A stretch of 60,358 nucleotides of DNA, from contig JAETUG010000011.1 in NCBI GenBank assembly GCA_021768705.1, forward strand, positions 1 through 60,358. Reading direction: 5' to 3'. The position numbers and the translations under genes are program-made. Of this stretch, positions 42,421 to 52,120 are shown piece by piece. The DNA comes from Bacillota bacterium. GTDB lineage: Bacteria; Bacillota; Clostridia; Lachnospirales; Anaerotignaceae. Position 1 is the stretch's first letter; each line of letters begins with the position of its first letter. Under the pieces are notes generated by a model that searched no databases, was not told the DNA's origin, and saw only the letters and a program-made list of their open reading frames with translations.

Positions 42421-43773
42421 ATGGCAAAAGATATGACAATCGGTTCCCCTGCCAAGCAGATCTTATATTTTTCCATTCCTCTGCTCATTGGGAATCTGTT
42501 TCAGCAATTTTATAATATGGCGGATACCTTTATCGTAGGCCGTACCCTTGGCAGCAATGCATTGGCAGCTGTAGGCTGCACCGGCGGGCTTACCTTTCTG
42601 CTGCAGGGCTTTGCCACAGGTACCACCGCAGGCATGTCCATCGTCACAGCCCAGCGCTTTGGTGCCCAGGATGAGGAAGGCGTAAAGCGCAGCTTTGCCG
42701 TCTCCTGCCTCATCAGCATACTGGTGACCATCGTCCTGACCATCTTTGGGCTTTTGGCGACAGGCCCTTTGCTGCGGATTTTGCGTACACCTGCGGAAAT
42801 CTTCGACGATGCATATCGTTATTTTATCTTTATCGCTGGCGGTCTGGCCTCCTGTATGCTGTTTAACCTAATGTCCAATGCCATGCGTGCCGTTGGGGAC
42901 AGCATCAGTCCCCTGGTCTTTCTGGTCATCGCCTGCGTGCTGAATATCATTCTGGACTGGACTTTCATCCTGCATCTGGGTATGGGCGTAGAAGGCGCAG
43001 CTGTCGCTACCCTTGTGGCGCAGTTCCTTTCCGGCTTTCTCTGCATTTTTTATATCAAATGGAAAGTACCCGTTCTGCAAATTGGTATGAAGCATTTCAA
43101 ATGCACAGCGGAAGACTGGCGGCTGCATTTCAAACTGGGGCTACCCATGGGGTTCCAAAGCTCTATCATTGCTCTGGGAACCATCGTTGTGCAATTCGCC
43201 CTGAACACCCTGGGCACCACAGAGATCGCCGCATATACAGCTGCATCCAAGCTGGATAATCTAGGTATCCTGCCGCTGATGTCCTTTGGTATCGCCATGG
43301 CGACATATGTTGGCCAGAATCACGGTGCAAACAAACCCCACCGTATCCGTCAGGGCATTCTCCAGTGCAGCCTGATGTCCATTGCCTTTGCAATCTTTAT
43401 CGGTGTCATCGATGTATGCTTCGGTGACAACCTTTCTGCCCTCTTCCTGACAGGGGACGCTGTTGCCATCAAGCTTTCCCATGAATTCCTGATCGTGAAT
43501 GGGGTCTGCTATTCTCTGCTGGCACTGCTGTTCGTATTCCGCTATTCCCTGCAAGGGCTTGGGTACAGCTTCGTTCCCACAGTGGCAGGCATTGCCGAAC
43601 TGGTGATGCGAAGCATTTGTGCCATTGCGCTGACCTCTGTCATCGGCTATGCAGGCACCTGTATCGCCAACCCGCTGGCTTGGATCGGCTCTCTCACGCC
43701 CCTTTCCATCGCCCTGATCCCCATTTTAAAACGGATGCCAAAAAAAGATCCCGAAACAGAGATCCCCATATAA
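42421..43773 (+). CDS. MATE-family efflux transporter
   Basis: A 450-aa membrane protein with about 12 helices in two homologous halves. MATE signatures are IPLLIGNLFQQFYNMADTFI, VGRTLGSNALAAVGC in the first half, and AAYTAASKLDNLGILPLMSF with YVGQNHGANKPHRIRQG in the second. Such pumps exchange Na+ or H+ for cationic drugs or metabolites. GAGGTGATTTC precedes the ATG; the longer frame from 42337 has no site. It stands alone with its own terminator. Confidence 0.94.
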   Translation: MAKDMTIGSPAKQILYFSIPLLIGNLFQQFYNMADTFIVGRTLGSNALAAVGCTGGLTFLLQGFATGTTAGMSIVTAQRFGAQDEEGVKRSFAVSCLISILVTIVLTIFGLLATGPLLRILRTPAEIFDDAYRYFIFIAGGLASCMLFNLMSNAMRAVGDSISPLVFLVIACVLNIILDWTFILHLGMGVEGAAVATLVAQFLSGFLCIFYIKWKVPVLQIGMKHFKCTAEDWRLHFKLGLPMGFQSSIIALGTIVVQFALNTLGTTEIAAYTAASKLDNLGILPLMSFGIAMATYVGQNHGANKPHRIRQGILQCSLMSIAFAIFIGVIDVCFGDNLSALFLTGDAVAIKLSHEFLIVNGVCYSLLALLFVFRYSLQGLGYSFVPTVAGIAELVMRSICAIALTSVIGYAGTCIANPLAWIGSLTPLSIALIPILKRMPKKDPETEIPI

Positions 43774-43775
43774 AC

Positions 43776-43811
43776 GAAAAGTCCCAAATCAAATGATTTG
43801 GGACTTTTTTT
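43776..43811. terminator. Bidirectional terminator between the MATE and hydrogenase genes
   Basis: AAAAGTCCCAAATCA and TGATTTGGGACTTTT form a long, nearly perfect stem with A and T tails, between convergent genes. Confidence 0.9.
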
Positions 43812-43834
43812 ATTATGTATGTTTATTATATATG

Positions 43835-45406
43835 TTATTCTACTTCACCTTCTGCAATTGCTTCTTTTTTCGCCTTAGCAGTTGCTTTTTTCTTCTTTGC
43901 TTTTTCACCGGCAGTTACTTCTTCCAGCTTTTTCACTTCTTTAAATTCCCGTTCCATATTCACCCCAGCCATGTCATATCCACGGATGCCTTCGTTCGGG
44001 TCATCTGTCAACGCTTCCCGACTGAAGCTATTGACACGTTCGATCCCTCTTACATCGTGGAAAATAGATGCTGCTCCATTGGTACAGCCGCTCTTGCATG
44101 CCATACCTTCGATCAGATTTTCTTCCAGTCTGCCAAAGGAAGCCAGTTTCATGGCTTTGATACATTCTTCGATCCCATTGCAGCGGATCGGGTTGATTTC
44201 GGTTTCAATACCTTCCAGCTTCGCCACACGACGTACACTTTCTGCCACACCGCCGGTTCTAGCAAAGATACGTCCGTAGGAAGAAGGATCTCCCGCAGAG
44301 ATCTCCGTCAGTTCTGCCAAATTCATATTTCTCGCATCGAAAACAGCTCTCAATTCTTCAAAAGTCAGTACATAATCTACTGCACCCTTGACATCTTCCT
44401 GTTTAATCTCTACCTTTTTGGCTGTGCAGGGGCCAATGAAGATGATACGGGCCTTTTTGTCCTTGGCACGGATAGCTCTGGCCATGGCGATCATAGGAGA
44501 AACTGTGGTGGACACATGATCCATATATTCAGGATGGTACTTTCTGACATAATCTACAAAGGCAGGACAGCAGGATGTTGTTTTCCATTTCTTTTCACCA
44601 ATGGTTTTCACAAATTCTTCTGTTTCCGACAAAGCGACCATATCGCCGCCAATGGCAGCTTCTACCACATCATAGAAGCCCAGCTCCTTGATGCCAGCAA
44701 ACACCTGACCTACTTTTACACCGTTGAACTGGCTGGCTACCGCAGGGGCAACAACCGCATATACATGATAGCTGGTATTGTTCCAGGAATCTCGCAGCAA
44801 TGTCAGCACATCCAACACAAAGGATTTATCCACAATGGCACCGAAAGGACACTGATGGACGCAGGCACCGCAAGAAATACATTTTTCGTGGTCGATCATA
44901 GCTTTTCTGTTTTCATCCATCTTAACGGCACCTACGGAGCAAGCACGCATACAGGGACGCATAACTTCACTGATGGCACCAAAAGGACATACCTGTTTGC
45001 AACGGCCACATTCAATACACAGTTCCTGATTGATATATGCTCTGTGGTTCACAATGGAAATGGCACCTTTCGGGCAGTTTTCCTGACATTTATGTCCCAG
45101 ACAGCCACGGCAGGAGTCGCTGACTACAAAGCGGTCGATAGGACATTCATCACAGGCAGAATCCAGTACATTGATAACAAGATTATCTTTTGTCGGTTCT
45201 AAAACCAGATGCACACGATCTTCGATGATATGGCGTTCCTTGTAGATACAGCAACGGAACGATGCCTTCGGACCGGGAATGATGGATTCGGCAATCTCTT
45301 TTTCTGAGAAAAAGCCTTTTTCCAATGTTCCCTGAAAAAAGCGGCTGGCAACTTCTTTATTTACAAGATATTTGATATATTGCACATTACTTTCAAAATT
45401 ATTCAT
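43835..45406 (-). CDS. Monomeric [FeFe] hydrogenase, group B-like
   Basis: A 523-aa protein. Its N-terminal half carries several ferredoxin motifs (CDECP near 85; CRGCLGHKCQENCP; CIECGRCKQVCP; CISCGACVHQCP). The H-cluster domain has TSCCPAF (277-283), GPCTAKKVE (325-333) and MACKSGC (435-441), so all four H-cluster cysteines are kept. TSCCPAF instead of TSCCPGW and GPC instead of MPC mark the group B lineage. The C-terminus is a Lys/Ala-rich tail. The start at MNNFESN follows AAGGA. It likely oxidises reduced ferredoxin during fermentation, releasing H2. Confidence 0.9.
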   Translation of the reverse strand: MNNFESNVQYIKYLVNKEVASRFFQGTLEKGFFSEKEIAESIIPGPKASFRCCIYKERHIIEDRVHLVLEPTKDNLVINVLDSACDECPIDRFVVSDSCRGCLGHKCQENCPKGAISIVNHRAYINQELCIECGRCKQVCPFGAISEVMRPCMRACSVGAVKMDENRKAMIDHEKCISCGACVHQCPFGAIVDKSFVLDVLTLLRDSWNNTSYHVYAVVAPAVASQFNGVKVGQVFAGIKELGFYDVVEAAIGGDMVALSETEEFVKTIGEKKWKTTSCCPAFVDYVRKYHPEYMDHVSTTVSPMIAMARAIRAKDKKARIIFIGPCTAKKVEIKQEDVKGAVDYVLTFEELRAVFDARNMNLAELTEISAGDPSSYGRIFARTGGVAESVRRVAKLEGIETEINPIRCNGIEECIKAMKLASFGRLEENLIEGMACKSGCTNGAASIFHDVRGIERVNSFSREALTDDPNEGIRGYDMAGVNMEREFKEVKKLEEVTAGEKAKKKKATAKAKKEAIAEGEVE

Positions 45407-45447
45407 TGATCCTTCAACCCTCTTCCCACTAAATATACATATGAAAC

Positions 45448-45471
45448 TAGGTCGACTGAAAAGACGACCTA
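45448..45471 (-). promoter_or_regulatory. Stem-loop upstream of the group B-like hydrogenase
   Basis: TAGGTCG and CGACCTA form a perfect 7-bp inverted repeat with a 10-nt loop, about 45 nt before the ATG, with no T tail. It may be an operator or a 5' UTR stem. The remainder of the gap 45407-45745 is AT-rich with no gene I can support. Confidence 0.4.
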
Positions 45472-45745
45472 AACAACAAAATTCGCAATCCAAAAAATAC
45501 ACAGTATACCTTTAAAGATGATGCACTATACCAAACATATTTTTTAAATCACATTGAACTCACAGCTTCATTCTAGCATACCTTTGTTTCGCATGCAAGA
45601 TAATTCCAGAGGATGCCCCCTTAAATATGTACAAACTTCTTTCCCGTTTTTATCCACTTTATACGATACTTTTTTTCAAAGAATGGCAATTTTTCATATC
45701 TTTCCAATCCAAATTTGGATGGTTTCCCCATTAGATTCATCAAAC

Positions 45746-45786
45746 GAGAAAACCCCCTCTTTTCAGGAAAAAGAAAGGGGTTTTTA
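45746..45786 (-). terminator. Terminator of the pst-pho operon
   Basis: On the minus strand AAAAACCCC and GGGGGTTTTC arms flank a 16-nt loop, just after the phoR stop. Confidence 0.8.
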
Positions 45787-45795
45787 CTTACTTTT

Positions 45796-47472
45796 TTACA
45801 GCATTGATTGATTTTTTATAAAAGAGAAAGAAACCCGCATAGTCGTTCCCTTGCCGATCTCGCTTTCCATAGAAACCTCGCCACCGTGCAAGGCCGCACC
45901 ATGCTTGACGATGGAAAGCCCCAGACCTGTTCCGCCACTCTCTGCAGAACGGCTGGCATCCACACGATAGAATCTCTCGAAAATACGATCCTGTTCTTCT
46001 TTGGCGATACCAATGCCCGTATCTGCCACCTCCAGAAGAAGTTTTTCTCCTTCTTTTTTCAAAATCAGGCGTACTTCTCCATTGGGCTTGTTATATCGAA
46101 TGGCATTATCACATAGATTATAGATCATTTCCGTCAAAACCTGTTTCACCCCGTACAGCTGCACAGGTTCTGTCTGTACCAACAGTTTGATCTGTTGTTT
46201 TTCTGCCTGAGGCTGCAATCTTTCACAGACCTCCTGCACAAGCGCATCCAGTTCTACCGGTTCCTTTTCCAAAAGGCTTTCCTTCTCATCCAGTTTGGAA
46301 AGCTTGATGATATCCTGTATCATATCGATGAGCCGCTGGGCTTCATCATAAATTTTTTTTGCGAAATTTCCCATATCCTCCGGGGGAACGATGCCGCTTT
46401 TCATAATCTCCGCAAAGCCGGAAATAGAAGTCAACGGCGTTTTCAGTTCATGGGAAACATTAGCTGTAAATTCCCGCCGCAGCCGTTCCCGTTCCTCTTT
46501 TTCCGTTGCATCAAAAAGGATGAGGATGACCCCGGCAGTTTTCCCGTCACGAAAAACAGGGTTTGCATAGATCTGACAGATCCTCCCATTCAATTCCAGG
46601 CGTTCCTCCCGATGCTCCCCTGCCAAGGCACCTTCCACGCCACGGCGGAATGCTTCGCTTCGGTTCAGGGAAAATACATTTTTCCCCTCTTCCACACGGT
46701 CAATTCCCAGCAAGCGCAAAACACCTTCATTATAGGAAAGGACATCCCCTTCCCCATCCAACACCAACAGTCCCTCCCGCATATTGGCTGTGATGGTATC
46801 AAATTCCTCTCTTCTTCGTTTCAGTTCCCCCATCTGCCGATGAATCTCTCGATTCTGCACAGCGATACGGCGCAGCAAGGGCGTCAATTCTTCATAGACC
46901 TCCGCACGATCGGGATGCTCCAGATCGATCTCATTGATGGGTCTGGTGATATTTTTAGCTGTCTGAAATGCCAAAAACAAAGAAACACCTATCATGGCCG
47001 CCAAAATCAATACCAGCGGAAAAGTCATCGTAAAAAAGATCGCCAGAATGCTCATGGTTTCCACAGCCAGCCGCAGAACACTGCCATCCTCCAGCCGCAA
47101 AGCATAGTAGAGGGTCTTTCTGGAAAGGGTCGAAGAATTTCGTCGGCTTTCCCCTGCGCCTTCTTCCATGGCTTCTATGACTTCCTCACGGTCTCCGTGG
47201 TTTTCCATTTCGGGGGGATCTGCCACAGAATCATACAAAACCGTCCCATCGGCATCGATCCACGTGATACGGGTATCTGCATTTTTGACTTCTTCCAGAT
47301 ATTCCATCCCATCTATTTCCATTCCCCGGGCAATATAACTGGCTTCCCGCTGCAATTCCTCTGCCATTTCCATAGAAGAATATCGATACATCATTCCCAT
47401 GATGAGAACAGAAACGGAAAGCATCACTGCCGTTGCTACCAGGAAGATGGCACGAAAAATACGATTCGTCAT
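45796..47472 (-). CDS. phoR: Phosphate sensor histidine kinase PhoR
   Basis: A 558-aa kinase with two membrane helices (about 7-28 and 138-160), a short extracytoplasmic domain, a HAMP-like region, a PAS domain (about 220-310, ANMREGLLVLDGEGDVLSYN), and a kinase core (FTANVSHELKTPLTSISGFA; LCDNAIRYNKPNGE; GTGLGLSIVKHGAALHGG). The ATG overlaps the phoP stop by 4 nt with AGGAGG upstream. It is the last gene of the pst-pho operon and presumably responds to Pst/PhoU state. Confidence 0.95.
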   Translation of the reverse strand: MTNRIFRAIFLVATAVMLSVSVLIMGMMYRYSSMEMAEELQREASYIARGMEIDGMEYLEEVKNADTRITWIDADGTVLYDSVADPPEMENHGDREEVIEAMEEGAGESRRNSSTLSRKTLYYALRLEDGSVLRLAVETMSILAIFFTMTFPLVLILAAMIGVSLFLAFQTAKNITRPINEIDLEHPDRAEVYEELTPLLRRIAVQNREIHRQMGELKRRREEFDTITANMREGLLVLDGEGDVLSYNEGVLRLLGIDRVEEGKNVFSLNRSEAFRRGVEGALAGEHREERLELNGRICQIYANPVFRDGKTAGVILILFDATEKEERERLRREFTANVSHELKTPLTSISGFAEIMKSGIVPPEDMGNFAKKIYDEAQRLIDMIQDIIKLSKLDEKESLLEKEPVELDALVQEVCERLQPQAEKQQIKLLVQTEPVQLYGVKQVLTEMIYNLCDNAIRYNKPNGEVRLILKKEGEKLLLEVADTGIGIAKEEQDRIFERFYRVDASRSAESGGTGLGLSIVKHGAALHGGEVSMESEIGKGTTMRVSFSFIKNQSML

Positions 47473-48146
47473 AGATTTCCTCCTATTTTATAGCCGACAC
47501 CGCGGACGGTTTCGATATATTCTCCACATTTCCCCAGCTTTTGCCGCAGGGTACGGATATGTACATCCACCGTGCGGTTTTCTCCATCAAAGCCATAGCC
47601 CCAGATTCTGTTCAGCAGTTGGTCTCTGGTCAAAACACGACCTTTGTTCTCCATCAGCAGACAAAGCAGTTCGAATTCTTTCAGGGTCAATGTCACCTCC
47701 GAACCGTCGATCCTGACCTCATGGCGGGTCTGGTTGACGGAAAGACTTCCCATGCTGTAGACCACCTCTGCCTCATTTCTTTCCGTACGACGCAGCAACG
47801 CTTTTACCCTTGCCAGCAATTCCATCATACTGAAGGGCTTTGCCACATAATCATCGGCACCACTGTCCAGCCCCATGATCTTATCATATTCGCTGCTTTT
47901 TGCTGTCAGCAGAATGATGGGCAGTTTTTTCGTATGGGGGGCTTGTCTCAGCTTTTTCAAAATGCTGATGCCATCCTCTTCCGGCAGCATCAGATCCAAT
48001 AATACCAGATCGGGCAGCTTCGTTTCGCAGGCATGCCAAAAAGCAGAAGGCTTTTCAAAACCTTCTGCCTGAAATCCGGCACTATGGAGCGTATACGCCA
48101 CCAATTCCCGAATACTGTTATCGTCTTCTACCAAATAAATCAACAT
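47469..48146 (-). CDS. phoP: Phosphate response regulator PhoP/PhoB
   Basis: A 225-aa OmpR-type regulator: acidic pocket VEDDNS, phosphoacceptor Asp in DLVLLDLMLPEEDG, Lys in YVAKPFSMMELLARV, and a winged helix with FDGENRTVDVHIRTLRQKLG. It probably binds the two repeated Pho-box-like sites at 51997-52042 and 53151-53196 in front of pstC and pstS. Confidence 0.94.
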   Translation of the reverse strand: MLIYLVEDDNSIRELVAYTLHSAGFQAEGFEKPSAFWHACETKLPDLVLLDLMLPEEDGISILKKLRQAPHTKKLPIILLTAKSSEYDKIMGLDSGADDYVAKPFSMMELLARVKALLRRTERNEAEVVYSMGSLSVNQTRHEVRIDGSEVTLTLKEFELLCLLMENKGRVLTRDQLLNRIWGYGFDGENRTVDVHIRTLRQKLGKCGEYIETVRGVGYKIGGNL

Positions 48147-48158
48147 ACATACACCACC

Positions 48159-48818
48159 TCAAATCAGGGACTGTTCATTGATCATCAATTTGAACTGCAG
48201 TCCCAGTTTTTCTGCCGCCTTGCGACACAAAATCATACGTTCCAAAAAAATTTCGAAATAATCCATGACAGAGCCATAATGGGTATCGACAGACAATTTC
48301 AGCTTGATCAGGCTATGCTCCTGATTGATCTTCAGGATGGATTTTTCTACGGAATAGTTCACTCTGTCGTGAATATCGAAGGTTTTCTTATCCTGATTGC
48401 GAACACGGCTGCGGCGTACATCAGATTTATCCGCCAGAATCAATGCCGCCGCAATAGAATTGACAGGCACGCCTGTGCCTTCATCATGGTTGCCGATGGC
48501 TGTCACCACCGTTGCGATATCCTCCGCAGGCAGATCCATCCTGTCCAGAATACGGAAAGCCATGACTGCTCCACTCTGGGAATGTTCGGAGCGGTTGACC
48601 AGATTGCCGATATCGTGCAGATAAGCAGCGATCATGCCCAGCTCCACCTCGTGCTGGGAATAACCCAGGGTTTCCAAAATATATTTTACATTTTCCGCTA
48701 CCTTTGTCACGTGGGCAAAGGAATGCTCCGTATAACCCAATGCCGCCAAAGATTCGTCAGCTTTTTGGATATAGGTACGGATAGCATCATTTTGCTTGAT
48801 TTGTTCGTATGTAATCAT
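48159..48818 (-). CDS. HD-domain phosphohydrolase in the pho operon
   Basis: A 219-aa protein with an HD metal site (HVTKVAENVKYILETLG, then AAYLHDIGNLVNRSEH, then TAIGNHDEG and LADKSDVRR). HD proteins hydrolyse nucleotides or phosphoesters; the substrate here is unknown. Its ATG overlaps the phoU stop by 4 nt and the gene ends 12 nt before phoP, so it is translationally tied to the phosphate regulon. The longer frame upstream of MITYEQ overlaps phoU and has no site. Confidence 0.9.
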   Translation of the reverse strand: MITYEQIKQNDAIRTYIQKADESLAALGYTEHSFAHVTKVAENVKYILETLGYSQHEVELGMIAAYLHDIGNLVNRSEHSQSGAVMAFRILDRMDLPAEDIATVVTAIGNHDEGTGVPVNSIAAALILADKSDVRRSRVRNQDKKTFDIHDRVNYSVEKSILKINQEHSLIKLKLSVDTHYGSVMDYFEIFLERMILCRKAAEKLGLQFKLMINEQSLI

Positions 48819-49477
48819 TTTCTCTCCTCTTCTGCCACTACGTGCTGTCCTGTGATAGAAAATTCCACCCATTCTGCGATATTGGTCGCATGGTCGCCGA
48901 TGCGTTCCAGATATTTTGCGATCATCAGCAGGTCGATACAAAATTCACCGTTGGCTCTGTCCTCCCCAATCAAACTGATGATTTCTTCCTTTACTTTGTC
49001 GAACAGATCATCCACCACATCATCGTATTTCATCACAGACCGAGCCAACGCAAGGTCTTTTTTTACGAAAGAATCGACGCTGTCTGTTACCATTTTAACC
49101 GCAGCCCTTGCCATATCCTGAATATGCAGCTTGCTTTTGGTATCATGGTCGGTCATGACAGCCATGATCTCTGCAATATCCCCCGCCTGATCGCCGATGC
49201 GCTCCATATCGGAGATCATCTTCAAAGCAGAGGAAATGGCCCGCAGGTCCTTTGCCACAGGCTGCTGCTGCAGCAAAAGCCGCATGCAAAATGTTTCGAT
49301 ATCCCGTTCCATACGGTCAATTTCATTATCCTTTTCAAACACGGTCTGCACCACAGATTTATCATATTTGATGAGGGCAGAGACAGAAGCCGTAATGGCT
49401 TCTTCACACAAAGCCCCCATTTTGATCAATTCCACATTCAGCTGTTCCAGCTGAGCATCAAAACGACTGCGTACCAT
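48815..49477 (-). CDS. phoU: Phosphate signalling protein PhoU
   Basis: A 220-aa PhoU with two three-helix repeats. Each repeat bears the acidic metal-binding pattern: EKDNEIDRMERDIE near 50-63 and KYDDVVDDLFDKVKEE near 150-165. PhoU links the Pst transporter to the PhoR kinase. It follows pstB by 3 nt. Confidence 0.95.
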   Translation of the reverse strand: MVRSRFDAQLEQLNVELIKMGALCEEAITASVSALIKYDKSVVQTVFEKDNEIDRMERDIETFCMRLLLQQQPVAKDLRAISSALKMISDMERIGDQAGDIAEIMAVMTDHDTKSKLHIQDMARAAVKMVTDSVDSFVKKDLALARSVMKYDDVVDDLFDKVKEEIISLIGEDRANGEFCIDLLMIAKYLERIGDHATNIAEWVEFSITGQHVVAEEERK

Positions 49478-49480
49478 AGT

Positions 49481-50236
49481 TTAACCAAACCTCCCTGTAA
49501 TATAATCCTCTGTGCGCCGATCCTTCGGCATAGAAAACAACGCTTCTGTTTTATCATATTCCACCACTTCGCCCAGAAGGAAAAAGGCTGTATGATCGGA
49601 AATGCGAGTCGCCTGTTGCATATTATGAGTCACCATGATGATAGTGTACTCTTTTTTCAATTCCAGCGCAAGTTCTTCGATACGGGAAGTGGAAATGGGG
49701 TCCAGGGCGGAGGTGGGTTCATCCATCAAGAGCACCTCCGGCTGCACCGCCAAGGCACGGGCGATGCAAAGCCGCTGCTGCTGACCGCCGGACATCCCCA
49801 ATGCGTTCTTTTTCAGCCTATCCTTTACTTCTTCCCAGATGGCAGCATCCCGCAGGGCTTTTTCCACGATCTCATCCAGCTGTACCTTAGAGCGGATACC
49901 GTGGGTTCTGGGGCCATAGGCGATATTATCATAAATGCTCATGGGGAAAGGATTCGGCTTCTGGAACACCATACCCACCCGTTTCCGTAGCAGGTTGATA
50001 TCCATGCCTCTGTAGATATCCTCCCCATCCAATAAGACCTGTCCTGTGATCTTGCAGCCCTCCACCAGGTCATTCATGCGATTCAGGCTTTTCAGCAGGG
50101 TAGATTTCCCGCAGCCGGAAGGGCCGATAAATGCGGTGATCTCCTTTTCGGGCAGTTTTAAATTGATATTTTTTAAGGCTTTGAAATCACCATAGTATAA
50201 ATCCAAATGGGATACCGAAATTTTGCTTTTGTTCAT
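49481..50236 (-). CDS. pstB: Phosphate ABC importer ATPase PstB
   Basis: A 251-aa ATPase with Walker [21 protein letters not shown], the PstB-specific [18 protein letters not shown], signature [15 protein letters not shown], Walker [13 protein letters not shown], and switch His in VTHNMQQA. The start at MNKSKIS overlaps the pstA stop, so translation is coupled; the frame upstream lies within pstA. Confidence 0.97.
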   Translation of the reverse strand: MNKSKISVSHLDLYYGDFKALKNINLKLPEKEITAFIGPSGCGKSTLLKSLNRMNDLVEGCKITGQVLLDGEDIYRGMDINLLRKRVGMVFQKPNPFPMSIYDNIAYGPRTHGIRSKVQLDEIVEKALRDAAIWEEVKDRLKKNALGMSGGQQQRLCIARALAVQPEVLLMDEPTSALDPISTSRIEELALELKKEYTIIMVTHNMQQATRISDHTAFFLLGEVVEYDKTEALFSMPKDRRTEDYITGRFG

Positions 50237-51105
50237 TATGCTTTTACACCAGCTTTCTTTGCAATAAAGGAGGACAATGCGTTGATGCATACCACCATCA
50301 CCAACAGAATGACCGCTGTGGCATAGGCCTGCTCCATATATAACCCTTCATTCAACAATGCATACATATGTACCGCCAAGGTACGCCCGGAAGAAAACAG
50401 CCCATCTGCCACCTGTGCCGCTGTACCTGCGGAATAGAGCAAAGCTGCCGTTTCCCCAACGATACGGCCAATCGCAAGAATAACACCGGAAAGGATTCCC
50501 GGCACCGCCGAGGGCAATACGACACGGAACACTGTCCGCAGCTTGCCTGCCCCCAAGCCAAAGCTGCCTTCCCTATAAGCATCGGGCACCGCCTGCAGGG
50601 CTTCCTCCGTGGTTCTCATAATCAGAGGCAGAATCATAATGGACAATGTCAGCGCACCGCCCAGAATGGAATATCCCCAGTCTAAATAGATATCGAAAAA
50701 CAGATATCCAAACAGACCAAATACAATAGAAGGGATACCTGACAGCGTTTCCGTTGTCAGTCTGACAATAGGAATCAATTTATTCCCTCTCTTGGCATAT
50801 TCCACCAGATAGATGGCGGAGCAGATACCCGCAGGCACCGCAAACAGCAGAGACAGCACCGTAATGGTGATCGTATTGATGATGGCGGGCATCATGGAAA
50901 CATTGGAGGTATTATATTCCCATTCGAACAGCTCCGGTTTTAGGTTTGGGATACCCTTTGCCAGAATATAGACCAGCAACGCTACCAGAACCGTCAACGT
51001 GATGATTGCGGAAAGCACCACCAGCACCGCCAGAAAGAGCGAAAGAGGATTTTTTTGATAAGCCTCCATTCTTTCCCGAAAGGATTGTTTATTGATTGCT
51101 TCCAT
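50236..51105 (-). CDS. pstA: Phosphate ABC importer permease PstA
   Basis: A 289-aa permease with about six helices. PstA hallmarks are [34 protein letters not shown] and the EAA loop [21 protein letters not shown]. Its start overlaps the pstC stop by one base. It forms the phosphate channel with PstC. Confidence 0.96.
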   Translation of the reverse strand: MEAINKQSFRERMEAYQKNPLSLFLAVLVVLSAIITLTVLVALLVYILAKGIPNLKPELFEWEYNTSNVSMMPAIINTITITVLSLLFAVPAGICSAIYLVEYAKRGNKLIPIVRLTTETLSGIPSIVFGLFGYLFFDIYLDWGYSILGGALTLSIMILPLIMRTTEEALQAVPDAYREGSFGLGAGKLRTVFRVVLPSAVPGILSGVILAIGRIVGETAALLYSAGTAAQVADGLFSSGRTLAVHMYALLNEGLYMEQAYATAVILLVMVVCINALSSFIAKKAGVKA

Positions 51106-51944
51106 CAGTCACCCCTCCTTTTCAACATAGAGAAACAAAGATTGATCATCAGGATAAAGACGAACAGCACCACAGCTGTCCCCAGCAACGCCTGTCTGTG
51201 CAGGTCTGCCGCATAGCCCATTTCCATAACGATATTGGCTGTCAGGGTTCTGACGCCGCTGAAAATGCTATTGGGGATGACAGGTTGGTTGCCGGCAATC
51301 ATGACGACCGCCATGGTCTCGCCAATGGCTCTGCCTACCCCCAGGATGACCCCTGCCAAAATCCCCTGCTTTGCCGCAGGCAATACAGCGAAGAATACGC
51401 TTCTTTCATGGGTTGCTCCCAACCCAAGTGAGCCTTCGTAATAGGAAATGGGAACAGCCCGAATAGCACTTTCGGATACGCCGATGATGGTAGGCAAGAT
51501 CATAATCCCCAGCAGGATAGATGCAGTTAAAATCCCCTTCCCGCTGCCGCCGAAGAGGTTTTGCATCATCGGCACAATGACCACCAAGCCAAAAAAACCA
51601 TATACGATAGAAGGGATACCTGCCAGCAGTTCCACCGCAGGCTTCACTACTTTATATAATTTTTCCGGGCAGAACCATGCCAGAAACACAGCACAGAGGA
51701 TGCCCAGCGGCACACCGATGATGACTGCACCGGCTGTGACATATACACTGCCGACGATCATGGGGAAAATGCCATAAATATCATTAGAAGGCTTCCACGT
51801 CTGCCCCAGCAGGAAATCCATTGCACCGATCTTCTGAATGGCAGGCACGCCATTGGCGAATAGGAACACACAGATCAATGCTACCGCCAGAATAGACAAT
51901 GTGGCTGTCGCCGCGAAAACCCCTTTCATCACTTGTTCTTTCAT
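51105..51944 (-). CDS. pstC: Phosphate ABC importer permease PstC
   Basis: A 279-aa permease with about six helices. PstC-type motifs are FLLGQTWKPSNDIYGIFPMI, ELLAGIPSIVYGFFGLVVIV and EGSLGLGATHERSVFFAVLP. It is the first gene behind a second Pho-box promoter (51997-52042), so the pstC-to-phoR part can be transcribed separately from pstS. Confidence 0.96.
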   Translation of the reverse strand: MKEQVMKGVFAATATLSILAVALICVFLFANGVPAIQKIGAMDFLLGQTWKPSNDIYGIFPMIVGSVYVTAGAVIIGVPLGILCAVFLAWFCPEKLYKVVKPAVELLAGIPSIVYGFFGLVVIVPMMQNLFGGSGKGILTASILLGIMILPTIIGVSESAIRAVPISYYEGSLGLGATHERSVFFAVLPAAKQGILAGVILGVGRAIGETMAVVMIAGNQPVIPNSIFSGVRTLTANIVMEMGYAADLHRQALLGTAVVLFVFILMINLCFSMLKRRGD

Positions 51945-51996
51945 TTTTTCCTCTCACTCCTTTGAGACACTTCCTTTACTGATTCTTTACAAAAAA

Positions 51997-52042
51997 AGTA
52001 TAAGAAAAGAAGGTTAAATGAATTACCGTGGTTTTGTTAAAT
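51997..52042 (-). promoter_or_regulatory. Pho-box promoter in front of pstC
   Basis: On the minus strand two ATTTAAC repeats start 23 nt apart, with AAAACCACGGTAAT between them, and TATACT follows 10 nt after the second. No -35 box is present, as expected for an activator-dependent promoter. The same layout is found before pstS. Confidence 0.7.
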
Positions 52043-52063
52043 CTGCGTAAAATATGAAAAGAA

Positions 52064-52120
52064 CAAGGTCTGTGGGGTGAATACAGAGCCTTTCCGCTTC
52101 CGTTTCCCCTACAGACCTTG
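52064..52120 (-). terminator. Strong hairpin between pstS and pstC
   Basis: CAAGGTCTGTAGGGG and CCCCACAGACCTTG pair over 14 bp around a 28-nt loop, followed on the minus strand by TTCTTTTC. It probably terminates much of the pstS transcript, or protects it. Confidence 0.75.

Noticed and set aside
45554-45811. 85-codon plus-strand frame before phoR's end
   Set aside because: It lies in the hydrogenase promoter gap and overlaps the phoR terminator; it has no ribosome site or recognisable motif.
46195-47493. 432-codon plus-strand frame opposite phoR
   Set aside because: It is the antisense of a clear histidine kinase; no domain or ribosome site supports it.
48842-49990. 382-codon plus-strand frame opposite phoU and pstB
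   Set aside because: It is antisense to two unambiguous genes and shows no domain.
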